DNA of 19,762 nt. Source: Faecalicoccus sp. (lineage in GTDB: Bacteria > Bacillota_I > Bacilli_A > Erysipelotrichales > Erysipelotrichaceae). Position 1 is the first letter of the stretch; each line of letters opens with the position of its first letter. This document shows, piece by piece, positions 1-6,917 of this stretch. The notes under the pieces are model-generated. The model was given only the letters and a program-made list of their open reading frames with translations. It was not told the DNA's origin and did not search any database. The translations under genes were made by a program, and so were the position numbers. The stretch covers positions 1-19,762 of the forward strand of contig JAGAWH010000143.1 of the NCBI GenBank assembly GCA_017941505.1, read 5' to 3'.

Positions 1-9
1 GTAGTTATA

Positions 10-354
10 TTACATATATCCAATTTCTTTTAATGCGAATTGTGTTCCTCCAAGTATCTTTTTATGTCTGGATCCACATTTTGGGCAGACACCTTTATTG
101 GAAAGGACATTGTACATAGAAGAGCAGTCCTTGCACAGAGCTTCACCGGGTACTGTATGAATAATTAATTGCGAATCTTTGAAAATAGGTCGATTTTCGA
201 TCACGATCGGATAATACTTTTCGAAAAATACAGGCAGGTAACCGCTCAGTTCACCCACATCGAGTGTGATATAGGCAATTTGCTCTACATGATTTTCTTT
301 GGCAACCTCTTCGGCCAGATCAACTGCCTTCTGCAGAACGCTGATTTCGTGCAT
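10..354 (-). CDS. hypA: Hydrogenase/urease nickel metallochaperone HypA
   Basis: This 114-residue protein has the family length. It begins with MHE, whose His2 is the conserved nickel-binding residue of HypA. A zinc site of two CxxC motifs lies at Cys74/Cys77 (CKDC) and Cys90/Cys93 (CPKC). In the family, HypA works with the GTPase HypB to put Ni into [NiFe]-hydrogenase large subunits, and in some bacteria into urease. The start codon lies one base after the stop of the large flavoprotein gene and has only a weak ribosome binding site, so the two genes are probably translationally coupled in one minus-strand operon. Two hypB genes sit about 8.5 kb away on the other strand. No nickel enzyme is encoded in the window, so the client is unknown. 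Confidence 0.95.
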   Translation of the reverse strand: MHEISVLQKAVDLAEEVAKENHVEQIAYITLDVGELSGYLPVFFEKYYPIVIENRPIFKDSQLIIHTVPGEALCKDCSSMYNVLSNKGVCPKCGSRHKKILGGTQFALKEIGYM

Positions 355-355
355 A

Positions 356-3091
356 TTAACCGCTGACCTTCTTCATAAACAGACGATGAGTTTTCTTGAC
401 CTCTTCCTTGAGTACCTTCGGTACTAATTTTTCATACGGTGTACCCCAAACTTCTTCATCTTTTCTCAGGGTAATCGCATCAAACTTACATTGCACGGTA
501 CATAATCCGCATCCGATACATAACTTTTCATCCACCTTGGCAGCTCCGCAGCTCAAACATCTAGCGCTTTCTTTGCGAACCTGATCTTCGGTAAAGGTCA
601 ATCTTTCATCGCTGAAAGTCTTCACTTTTTCCGGATCTTTTCCAGGTACTCCACGAAGTGAGCGGTCATAGCTGGCGATTACGATATTGTCTTTATCGAT
701 ATAGCTGTAATCCCGTTTAACACGGCCAAGTTTCAAATCGTGACCTTCCCATACGTAACGGTGTAAGGACTCAGCACCTTCTTTGCCTGCGGCAATCGCA
801 TAAATCGCAAAGCTTGGTCCTGTATAAACATCTCCGCCTACAAACACATCCGGCTGAGCTGTTTGATAAGTCCAGGCATCCGCTTTGGCAGTTTGATTTT
901 TATTTAATTCTACCTTTTCGCCTTCTAACAGGTTACCCCACTCGATGGATTGACCGATGGAGGTTAATACGTAATCGGCATCTAATACAATGGTATCATC
1001 TTCGTTATATTGAGGATTGAAGCGTCCGGTATTATCTTTTACCGATAAGCACTTTTTAAAGCGTACCGCAATGGCTTCACCATCTTCTGTGATGATTCTT
1101 TGAGGACCCCATCCGCATTCAATGGTAATTCCTTCTTCTAAAGCTTCCTTGACTTCTTCTTCGGCTGCCGGCATTTCATCTCTTTGTTCCAGACATACCA
1201 TCGTAACATGTTCTGCACCTGAGCGGATTGCGGTGCGGGCTACATCGATGGCCACATTGCCTCCGCCTACTACAATCACATTTCCGTTTAACGGTTCTGT
1301 TTTATGGAAGGCAGTATCACGTAAGAAGTCAATACCGGAAATCACATTGACAGCTTCTTCACCCGGAACATTGAGCTTTCTGCCACCCTGTGCACCAATC
1401 GCAACATAGAAGCCTTTGAAGCCTTTGTCTCTTAATTCCTGCAAAGTAACATCTTTTCCGACTTCAACACCGCATTCAATATGAACGCCCAATTCCTTTA
1501 CCACTTCAATTTCAGCTTCAACAACTTTTTTATCTAAGCGGAAGCTAGGCATTCCAAATGCCATCATGCCTCCCGGCTTTTCTTCTTTTTCAAATACGGT
1601 TACATCATGTCCCCATATCGCAAGGAAATATGCAGCTGATAAGCCAGCAGGACCGGAACCGATCACAGCTACCTTATGTCCTTCATTAAAACGCTTCTTC
1701 GGGATATAGCGGTTTTCGCTGTCTAAATCTAAGTCGGCAACAAACTTCTTTACTTCATCAATCGCAACCGGACTGTCGATATCGCCGCGGGTACATACCT
1801 GTTCACAGAAGCGGGCACATACACGACCGCACATGGCAGGGAATGGATTTTCTTTCTTAATTAACTCCAATGCCTCACGATATTTTCCTTCATTGGCCTT
1901 TTTCAGATAACCCTGTACGGCAATGTGTGCCGGACAGTTGGTCTTACATGGAGCCGTTCCTGTTTCCGGAACTACATTGATTCGATTGGTTAAGAAATCA
2001 TTACCCGGCCAATGTTTAGGCGGCATAAATACATAATCATCGCTGGTCTTAGCCTGGGCAATTTCCACCGGACGAATCTGGCATAATTTCGTTCCTAATT
2101 TAACCGCATTTTGCGGACATACTTCCACACATCCTCCGCAGGCAACACAATAATTTGGGTTAACCTGGGCAACATAATTCGATTTTGATAAATTCGGTGA
2201 TGCAGTATACCAGGATGTCTTTAAAGCCATACAGGTATCCCATGCACAGTTACAGATAAATAAGGAGAAGTCCGGTCCATCAATATTGGATAATTGATGA
2301 ACATATCCTAATTCTTCTGCACGCTTGAGGATGGATTCGGCTTCTTCACGGGTAATTCTTCTTGCCTTACCCATACGGATACAGCTTTCTGCATAATTAC
2401 CTAAGTTAATACACCATTCGCCTTCCAAATCGGCCGTTCCTTCACCAACCATACGTCTTAACTTACGGCATTCACATGGGGCAATACCGATGCTGTCACC
2501 GGCTTTATCTAACCAATAAGAGATTTCCTCATAACTTGCCTTACGGGTATTTCCTTCAATGGCAGCCTGTACAGGAATGGCGCGCATTAAAGCGACACCC
2601 ATATAAGAGAATCCCGTAATCTTTTTTTGCAGGTCCAAAATGTAATTTAAAAATGCCGGTGCCGTTTCCGGAAAGGCATCGGTCCTTTCCTTAGTCATAA
2701 CGGTATTTTCCATGGAACCCGGGGCAAAGACAGGAAGTTGAACTTTGTCCTCTTCTCCCGGTGTATTACAGTATTCGATCAATCCGATATAGGCAAGATC
2801 ATAAGCCATCTGGGCGGTATCATCTAAAGACATCTCCACTTCTTCAGCCAGTTCTCTGATTGTATATGGATGACGCAGTTTCATCTTTAGGGCAAAGTCC
2901 ACTTGTTCATCTGTTAACTGACGGTCAAAGAAAATATATTCCCATGATGTTTCATCAGGGAGAGGATTAAACATATTAATGTGCCGTACCAGTTTGATTA
3001 GATTTTTTCTAGGTACGGGACTGCTTTCCTTAAAATAATCTTCCAGGCATTTTAATTCGCCTTCGGTAAATTCGTGTTTAGTGCGAAACAT
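356..3091 (-). CDS. Large multi-[4Fe-4S] FAD/NAD(P)H oxidoreductase, GltD/NfnB-like
   Basis: The protein has 911 residues. The ATG at 3091 is chosen because AGGAGG (complement of 3099-3104) sits 7 bases upstream; a TTG one codon earlier is less likely. Visible order: a winged-helix-like segment (about 59-119); a Cys-rich region (Cys206, 208, 227, 237, 280, 282, 287); a ferredoxin motif (Cys315, 318, 321, 325); a GltD-type N-terminal Fe-S domain (Cys382, 386, 421, 425, 429, 433); an FAD-binding GSGPAG (478-483); a second Rossmann GGGNVA (609-614) for NAD(P)H; an FAD-contact GGD (752-754); and C-terminal ferredoxin-like cysteines (845, 848, 858, 861, 864, 868). GltD-like modules pass electrons between NAD(P)H, FAD and Fe-S clusters, as in glutamate synthase and NfnB. 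The N-terminal third resembles nothing I can name. Coupling to hypA suggests redox work linked to a nickel enzyme such as hydrogenase (inference). Confidence 0.85.
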   Translation of the reverse strand: MFRTKHEFTEGELKCLEDYFKESSPVPRKNLIKLVRHINMFNPLPDETSWEYIFFDRQLTDEQVDFALKMKLRHPYTIRELAEEVEMSLDDTAQMAYDLAYIGLIEYCNTPGEEDKVQLPVFAPGSMENTVMTKERTDAFPETAPAFLNYILDLQKKITGFSYMGVALMRAIPVQAAIEGNTRKASYEEISYWLDKAGDSIGIAPCECRKLRRMVGEGTADLEGEWCINLGNYAESCIRMGKARRITREEAESILKRAEELGYVHQLSNIDGPDFSLFICNCAWDTCMALKTSWYTASPNLSKSNYVAQVNPNYCVACGGCVEVCPQNAVKLGTKLCQIRPVEIAQAKTSDDYVFMPPKHWPGNDFLTNRINVVPETGTAPCKTNCPAHIAVQGYLKKANEGKYREALELIKKENPFPAMCGRVCARFCEQVCTRGDIDSPVAIDEVKKFVADLDLDSENRYIPKKRFNEGHKVAVIGSGPAGLSAAYFLAIWGHDVTVFEKEEKPGGMMAFGMPSFRLDKKVVEAEIEVVKELGVHIECGVEVGKDVTLQELRDKGFKGFYVAIGAQGGRKLNVPGEEAVNVISGIDFLRDTAFHKTEPLNGNVIVVGGGNVAIDVARTAIRSGAEHVTMVCLEQRDEMPAAEEEVKEALEEGITIECGWGPQRIITEDGEAIAVRFKKCLSVKDNTGRFNPQYNEDDTIVLDADYVLTSIGQSIEWGNLLEGEKVELNKNQTAKADAWTYQTAQPDVFVGGDVYTGPSFAIYAIAAGKEGAESLHRYVWEGHDLKLGRVKRDYSYIDKDNIVIASYDRSLRGVPGKDPEKVKTFSDERLTFTEDQVRKESARCLSCGAAKVDEKLCIGCGLCTVQCKFDAITLRKDEEVWGTPYEKLVPKVLKEEVKKTHRLFMKKVSG

Positions 3092-3098
3092 CAAAACA

Positions 3099-3128
3099 CC
3101 TCCTTAGGTATCCTTAACTTATATTATA
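3099..3128 (-). promoter_or_regulatory. Putative -10 and ribosome binding site of the flavoprotein-hypA operon
   Basis: On the minus strand a perfect TATAAT (complement of 3123-3128) lies about 30 bases before the start codon, and AGGAGG (complement of 3099-3104) serves as ribosome binding site. A TTGAAA lies upstream but only 14 bases from the -10, so the -35 element is uncertain. Confidence 0.45.
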
Positions 3129-3158
3129 AAGTAAGGAAGGGCTTTCAACCAGTCTATA

Positions 3159-3187
3159 AAGACATTCTTTAGAAAATGGAATATAAT
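3159..3187 (+). promoter_or_regulatory. Putative promoter for small membrane ORF and HD hydrolase
   Basis: AAGACA at 3159-3164 and a perfect TATAAT at 3182-3187 are 17 bases apart and 28 bases ahead of the small ORF start. The -35 matches consensus at 4 of 6 positions. It is divergent from the flavoprotein promoter in the same intergenic gap. Confidence 0.45.
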
Positions 3188-3215
3188 AAAATCAATATAG
3201 AAATGGGGAGCATAT

Positions 3216-3308
3216 ATGATTAAAAAAGCAATTAAGTACACAATGACAGCTTTATTTATAATGGATGTCGCAGCTTTTATTATCCGTAAAACGAAAAATG
3301 AAGAGTAA
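3216..3308 (+). CDS. Small single-span membrane peptide (30 aa)
   Basis: A 30-codon ORF starts at an ATG preceded by GGGGAG (3205-3210) with 5-base spacing. The peptide has a basic N-terminus (MIKKAIKY), a hydrophobic stretch of about 13 residues (TALFIMDVAAFII) and a charged RKTKNEE tail, so a short membrane-inserted helix is expected. Its end overlaps the HD hydrolase start by 11 bases in another frame, and the hydrolase has no clear ribosome binding site of its own. The small ORF could therefore act mainly by translational coupling, or be a real small protein. Function unknown. Confidence 0.5.
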   Translation: MIKKAIKYTMTALFIMDVAAFIIRKTKNEE

Positions 3309-3873
3309 CTATATCACTACATATACCGGATTGAGGGTTGTGCCCATTGATATAAAGCCCGAAGATATCGAGATTAGAGATATTGCCCACGCCTTATCTT
3401 TGATCACAAGAGGCAATGGACATGTGAAAACTTTTTTTTCGGTGGGAAGACACTGTATTCATTGTGCTTTAGAAGCAATCGCAAGAGGATATTCAAATGA
3501 TATCGCTCTGGCATGTCTTTTACACGATGCATCGGAAGCATATTTATCGGATATTCCCAGTCCTTTAAAGCCATACCTGCCTGAGTTTAATGAATATGAA
3601 GACCGTATTATGGATGTGATCTACACCAAATATTTAGGAGCACCGCTAAGCGATGAACAATACTGCAGGGTAAAGTCGGTGGACAGGGATATGTTGTATT
3701 ATGATCTGTTGATTTTGCTGAATGAGAAGTCCGATCGACCTAAGCCGGTTATGTATTCTAAATTTAATTATGAACCGCGCTTGTTTGAAGATGTTGAGAA
3801 ACAGTATTTGGATTTATTCAACAACCTGTATTCTTTAGTTTCATCCTGTGATAAAAAAGCGTATAATCAATAA
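3298..3873 (+). CDS. HD-domain phosphohydrolase, YfbR-like
   Basis: The protein has 191 residues. The ATG at 3298 is preferred because the family starts just before the YITTYTG segment seen here; an upstream ATG at 3265 would add 11 residues with no ribosome binding site and lie inside the preceding small ORF. HD-superfamily metal ligands are visible as His52, His76-Asp77 (LLHDASEAY) and probably Asp129. YfbR-type proteins are 5'-nucleotidases acting on deoxynucleoside monophosphates, and close relatives occur in many Bacillota and phages. The substrate here is not proven. The gene is probably translated by coupling to the overlapping 30-codon ORF. Confidence 0.75.
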   Translation: MKSNYITTYTGLRVVPIDIKPEDIEIRDIAHALSLITRGNGHVKTFFSVGRHCIHCALEAIARGYSNDIALACLLHDASEAYLSDIPSPLKPYLPEFNEYEDRIMDVIYTKYLGAPLSDEQYCRVKSVDRDMLYYDLLILLNEKSDRPKPVMYSKFNYEPRLFEDVEKQYLDLFNNLYSLVSSCDKKAYNQ

Positions 3874-3893
3874 CGGTTAGTTTAAACTTACCG
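3874..3893. repeat. Imperfect 20-bp palindrome between hydrolase and map genes
   Basis: The sequence CGGTTAGTTTAAACTTACCG is an inverted repeat with one mismatched pair per arm and a GTTTAAAC core. It lies directly after the hydrolase stop and 15 bases before the next start codon. It lacks a T-run, so it is more like a protein-binding site than a terminator. Confidence 0.35.
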
Positions 3894-3908
3894 GAAAGAA
3901 GTGAAAAT

Positions 3909-4778
3909 ATGATACTAACAAAAAATTCACCATGCTGGTGCGGATCGGGCAAAAAGTATAAGGCATGCCATGAAAAATGGGATGATAAAATTAATGTCTT
4001 AAAGCTCCAGAGACAGATCGTACCTACGCATGATCTCATCAAAAATCAGGAAGATCTGAAATGGATCCGTAAAGCCGCAAAGGTTAATAACGGGGTATTG
4101 GATTTAATTGAGAAAGAAATCCATGCCGGCATGACAACTGAAGAAATTGATAAGCTGGTATACGACTATACCGTATCCCATGGAGCCATTCCTGCCGATT
4201 TAAATTATGAAGGATATCCAAAAAGCGTATGTACTTCAGTGAATAATCAAATCTGCCATGGCATCCCGTCCCCGGACGTAGTCTTAAAAGAAGGGGACAT
4301 CATCAATGTAGACTGCACTTCGATCGTACATGGTCATTATGCCGATGCCAGCCGTATGTTTATGATTGGCAAAGTTTCACCGGAAGCCGAGCGTTTATGC
4401 CGTGTTGCCAAAGAGTGTTTGGAAGAAGGAATCAAGGCAGTAAAACCATGGGGTCATTTTGGCGATATCGGAGCTGCCATCCAGGCCCATGCGCATAAAA
4501 ACGGATATTCCGTTGTCCGTGAATTCGGCGGACACGGAGTCGGAAACGGATTCCATGAACAGCCGTTTGTCGCCCACTTTGGTATGGCCAATACCGGAAT
4601 GGTAATTGCCCCGGGTATGTGTTTTACCATTGAACCGATGATCAATGAAGGTTCTCATGAGCTCTTTATCGATGAAAAAGATGGCTGGGGCGTATATACA
4701 AAAGATGGAAAATTATCTGCCCAATGGGAACATACATTATATGTTACCGAAAAAGGCGTAGAGATCATCGCCTGGTAG
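3909..4778 (+). CDS. map: Type I methionine aminopeptidase with N-terminal SEC-C zinc motif
   Basis: The protein has 289 residues. Residues 7-21 form a SEC-C motif (Cys9, Cys11, Cys20, His21), the zinc knuckle also found at the SecA C-terminus; it is seen in a subset of Bacillota methionine aminopeptidases and may help contact ribosomes. The remainder is an M24A peptidase with the five metal ligands in order: Asp135 (INVDCT), Asp146 (YADASRMF), His209 (GGHGVG), Glu242 (TIEPM) and Glu274 (QWEHT), plus substrate histidines His117 and His216. It removes the initiator methionine from nascent proteins in the cytoplasm. The start is supported by an AGAAGTG-like ribosome binding site. Confidence 0.93.
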   Translation: MILTKNSPCWCGSGKKYKACHEKWDDKINVLKLQRQIVPTHDLIKNQEDLKWIRKAAKVNNGVLDLIEKEIHAGMTTEEIDKLVYDYTVSHGAIPADLNYEGYPKSVCTSVNNQICHGIPSPDVVLKEGDIINVDCTSIVHGHYADASRMFMIGKVSPEAERLCRVAKECLEEGIKAVKPWGHFGDIGAAIQAHAHKNGYSVVREFGGHGVGNGFHEQPFVAHFGMANTGMVIAPGMCFTIEPMINEGSHELFIDEKDGWGVYTKDGKLSAQWEHTLYVTEKGVEIIAW

Positions 4779-4788
4779 TTTTTTTCTC

Positions 4789-4817
4789 TTGACCAAAAGT
4801 TGTAAATGCATTAAATT
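4789..4817 (+). promoter_or_regulatory. Putative sigma-A promoter for the FemX-like gene
   Basis: TTGACC (4789-4794) and TAAATT (4812-4817) are separated by 17 bases. They match the -35 and -10 consensus at 5 and 4 of 6 positions and lie 31 bases before the start codon. A T-run directly after the map stop (4779-4786) has no obvious stem. Confidence 0.5.
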
Positions 4818-4848
4818 CCATGTAGAATCCTTTGAGGGGAGTGACAAC

Positions 4849-6120
4849 ATGGAATTTTTAATTATATCTGAAAAAGAGTTTAGAGAATTCTCTGAAAACC
4901 GGTCTGACTGCTCTTTCTGGCAGAGTGCCGGTATGAATAAATATAAAGAAAGCCAGGGATGTACCCTGCATTTTACCGCTGTAAAGGAAAATGATCAGAT
5001 TATTGCCGGATGTGCCGTGATTGGTTATCCTACCGTGGCAAAAATGGTTATCTATCACGCATTACGCGGATTTGTGATCGATTATGAAAATGAAGAATTA
5101 GTTCATTTTTTCCTGACGCATTTAAAGGAATACTTAAAATCTCAAAAAGGTGTATACCTGCATTTCAATCCGTATGTCTGGTATCAGAAAAGGGATAGAG
5201 ATGGCAATGAAATCGAAGGTGAGCCTAAAAATGATAAGCTGATTGAGCTTCTCAAAAAAGAAGGATGTACCCATGCCGGCTTTATCCGTGGATTTGATAA
5301 TACAACCGAGCCTAGATGGATGGTTGTGATGGATCTGGAAGGAAAAGATGAAAAGACCTTATTAAAGGAAATGGATCAGCAGACACGCTGGTCTGTTAAC
5401 CGTTCTTTAAAATATCCTATTCATGAAATTGAGTGTACAACACCGGATGAAATTGAAATCTATGCCGAGTTGATGGATCAAACCGCTAAAAGAAGAGGCT
5501 TTGAATCCTATCCGCATTCCTATTATTCGGATTTATTGAAATATTTAGGAAATGACAGAGTGAAGATTCGCCTTGCCCAGTTAAATGTTGCCGATTATAT
5601 TGAATCATTAAAAAAAGAATTAATGACATATGAGGCAGAAAAAGTGGAAATCCATCAGAAACTGGCTGAAGTTCCAAACTCAAAGAAGTTTATAAAGAAA
5701 TTAAAAGTTGTGGATGAAGGCATTGAATTAACCGAAAAGAAGGTATTGGAAGCCCATGAATTACGCAATGCGCATGGAGATGTTCTCAATCTTGCCGGTT
5801 CGGTATTTATCTGGGATAAGGATGAGGTAATTTATCTTCTTTCTGCCAGCGATGATACCTTCCGTAAGATCTATGCACCATATACGATTCAATGGAATGA
5901 AATCAGAGCTGCCTTAAAAGCCGGAAAGAAGAAATATAACTTCTACGGAACCAGCGGTATCTTTGATGAAAGTGCCGACGATTACGGTGTCTTTGAATTT
6001 AAGCGCGGCTTTAACAGCTATGTCGTTGAACTGGTCGGAGATTTTGACTTAGTTCTCGATTCCAAGCGATACCATATGTATTCCGGAATGAAGAAGATTC
6101 AATCCGTAATTAAAAGATAA
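4849..6120 (+). CDS. FemX/FemAB-type aminoacyl-tRNA-dependent peptidoglycan ligase
   Basis: The protein has 423 residues, a normal length for the Fem family. The ATG at 4849 is chosen because GAGGGGAG lies just upstream; a frame extension to 4789 has no ribosome binding site and would overlap the promoter. Two GNAT-like halves are visible, broken by a helical, charged insertion at about 248-307 that matches the coiled-coil arm of FemA/FemX. The C-terminal half has the family segment YNFYGTSG followed by VFEFKRGFN (about 363-389). Family members use charged tRNA to add amino acids to the stem-peptide Lys of lipid II, making interpeptide bridges. Which residue is added cannot be read from the sequence. 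The next gene starts 2 bases after the stop. Confidence 0.88.
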   Translation: MEFLIISEKEFREFSENRSDCSFWQSAGMNKYKESQGCTLHFTAVKENDQIIAGCAVIGYPTVAKMVIYHALRGFVIDYENEELVHFFLTHLKEYLKSQKGVYLHFNPYVWYQKRDRDGNEIEGEPKNDKLIELLKKEGCTHAGFIRGFDNTTEPRWMVVMDLEGKDEKTLLKEMDQQTRWSVNRSLKYPIHEIECTTPDEIEIYAELMDQTAKRRGFESYPHSYYSDLLKYLGNDRVKIRLAQLNVADYIESLKKELMTYEAEKVEIHQKLAEVPNSKKFIKKLKVVDEGIELTEKKVLEAHELRNAHGDVLNLAGSVFIWDKDEVIYLLSASDDTFRKIYAPYTIQWNEIRAALKAGKKKYNFYGTSGIFDESADDYGVFEFKRGFNSYVVELVGDFDLVLDSKRYHMYSGMKKIQSVIKR

Positions 6121-6122
6121 GT

Positions 6123-6704
6123 ATGGAGCGAAATCGTTTAGAAGCTTTCTCCGATGGAGTACTGGCCATCGTAATCACAATTACCGTACTGGAATTAAAA
6201 GCACCGGTTTCCACCGGTCTTTCCGATTTGATCGGTTTGATTCCTTCGATTCTTGTCTATGCGATGAGTTTTATCTATGTAGGAGCGTATTGGAATAACC
6301 ATCACCATATTATGCAGGCAGTGACATATGTAAATACCAGAACCATGTGGTCAAATTTATTCTTTCTGTTCTGGATCTCGCTGTTACCTCTGGCAACTAC
6401 TTGGATGAGCTCGGACTTAATGGCCTGGGTTCCTACTCTGGCATATGGGATCGTTCTGCTCATGACCGCAATCGGATATTCACTTCTTCAAAAATCGATT
6501 ATCAAAAACGATAAGAATAATGAAGTGCTCAAAAAAGCGGTAGAAGACGGAAGAGCACGCACGGATATTTCTGCGATGTTGTATATTCTGGCGTTAATTC
6601 TATCTCCTTTTGCGGTACATGTTTCGCAATTTATCTATGTGTTTCTACTGATGATCTGGTTTGTTCCGGAACGCCGTATTGCCCATATCATTCACCATAA
6701 CTAG
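6123..6704 (+). CDS. TMEM175-like membrane channel (DUF1211)
   Basis: This 193-residue, strongly hydrophobic protein starts with the hallmark MERNRLEAFSDGVLAIVIT. The RxxxFSDG motif of bacterial TMEM175 proteins is at Arg5, Phe9, Ser10 and Asp11. About six hydrophobic spans follow, with a His-rich turn (60-62). Bacterial TMEM175 relatives form tetrameric potassium-leak channels. The gene follows the FemX-like gene by 2 bases, so it is very likely cotranscribed. No functional link between them is evident. Confidence 0.85.
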   Translation: MERNRLEAFSDGVLAIVITITVLELKAPVSTGLSDLIGLIPSILVYAMSFIYVGAYWNNHHHIMQAVTYVNTRTMWSNLFFLFWISLLPLATTWMSSDLMAWVPTLAYGIVLLMTAIGYSLLQKSIIKNDKNNEVLKKAVEDGRARTDISAMLYILALILSPFAVHVSQFIYVFLLMIWFVPERRIAHIIHHN

Positions 6705-6745
6705 CCTTTCCTAAATTGATACCAAATCGGACAGATTCGGCCTAA

Positions 6746-6786
6746 TGGTTGTTTTATCAATTATAATGAAACCAACAAAACAACCA
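6746..6786 (+). promoter_or_regulatory. 10-bp inverted repeat flanking a TATAAT box
   Basis: TGGTTGTTTT (6746-6755) and AAAACAACCA (6777-6786) are exact reverse complements separated by 21 bases, and the gap contains a perfect TATAAT (6762-6767). No convincing -35 is present at 16-18 bases. The arrangement could be an operator straddling a -10 element, or an RNA hairpin if transcription starts further upstream. Confidence 0.4.
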
Positions 6787-6819
6787 AAACCTCAAAAATG
6801 CAACGGAAAGGAGGGGCAG

Positions 6820-6837
6820 ATGGAACCAAAAAGTTAA
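6820..6837 (+). CDS. Possible 5-codon leader peptide (MEPKS)
   Basis: ATG-GAA-CCA-AAA-AGT-TAA is preceded by a near-perfect ribosome binding site, AAAGGAGGGG (6807-6816), and its stop lies 2 bases before the stem of an intrinsic terminator. The same frame is open back to an ATG at 6766 (23 codons), but that ATG lacks a ribosome binding site and overlaps the TATAAT box. A strong ribosome loading site on such a short frame suggests a leader-peptide attenuator. It could also be a decayed gene start. Confidence 0.35.
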   Translation: MEPKS

Positions 6838-6839
6838 GG

Positions 6840-6879
6840 ACCTGTCAAATGGAATAATCGTTTGACAGGTCATTTTTTT
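6840..6879 (+). terminator. Intrinsic terminator / possible attenuator before the VanY-like gene
   Basis: ACCTGTCAAA (6840-6849) and TTTGACAGGT (6861-6870) form a perfect 10-bp stem with an 11-base loop, followed by seven T (6873-6879). It can end the map-FemX-TMEM175 unit or act on the leader starting near 6774. The right arm contains TTGACA (6862-6867), which could also act as a -35 for the downstream gene, though no good -10 lies 17 bases away. Confidence 0.8.
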
Positions 6880-6917
6880 GTGCTCTGTGTTATACTGTTG
6901 GAAAGGACAGTGATTTG

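Noticed and set aside
1122..1409. Plus-strand open frame inside the flavoprotein gene
   Set aside because: It is antisense to well-conserved FAD/NAD(P)H motifs, with no ribosome binding site; a coding shadow.
6766..6837. 23-codon frame in the leader before the VanY-like gene
   Set aside because: Its ATG overlaps the TATAAT box and has no ribosome binding site; the inner 5-codon start is better supported.
6862..6896. Promoter TTGACA plus TATACT directly before the VanY-like gene
   Set aside because: The spacer is 23 bases, and a start from TATACT would fall on the ribosome binding site; a weak extended -10 cannot be excluded.
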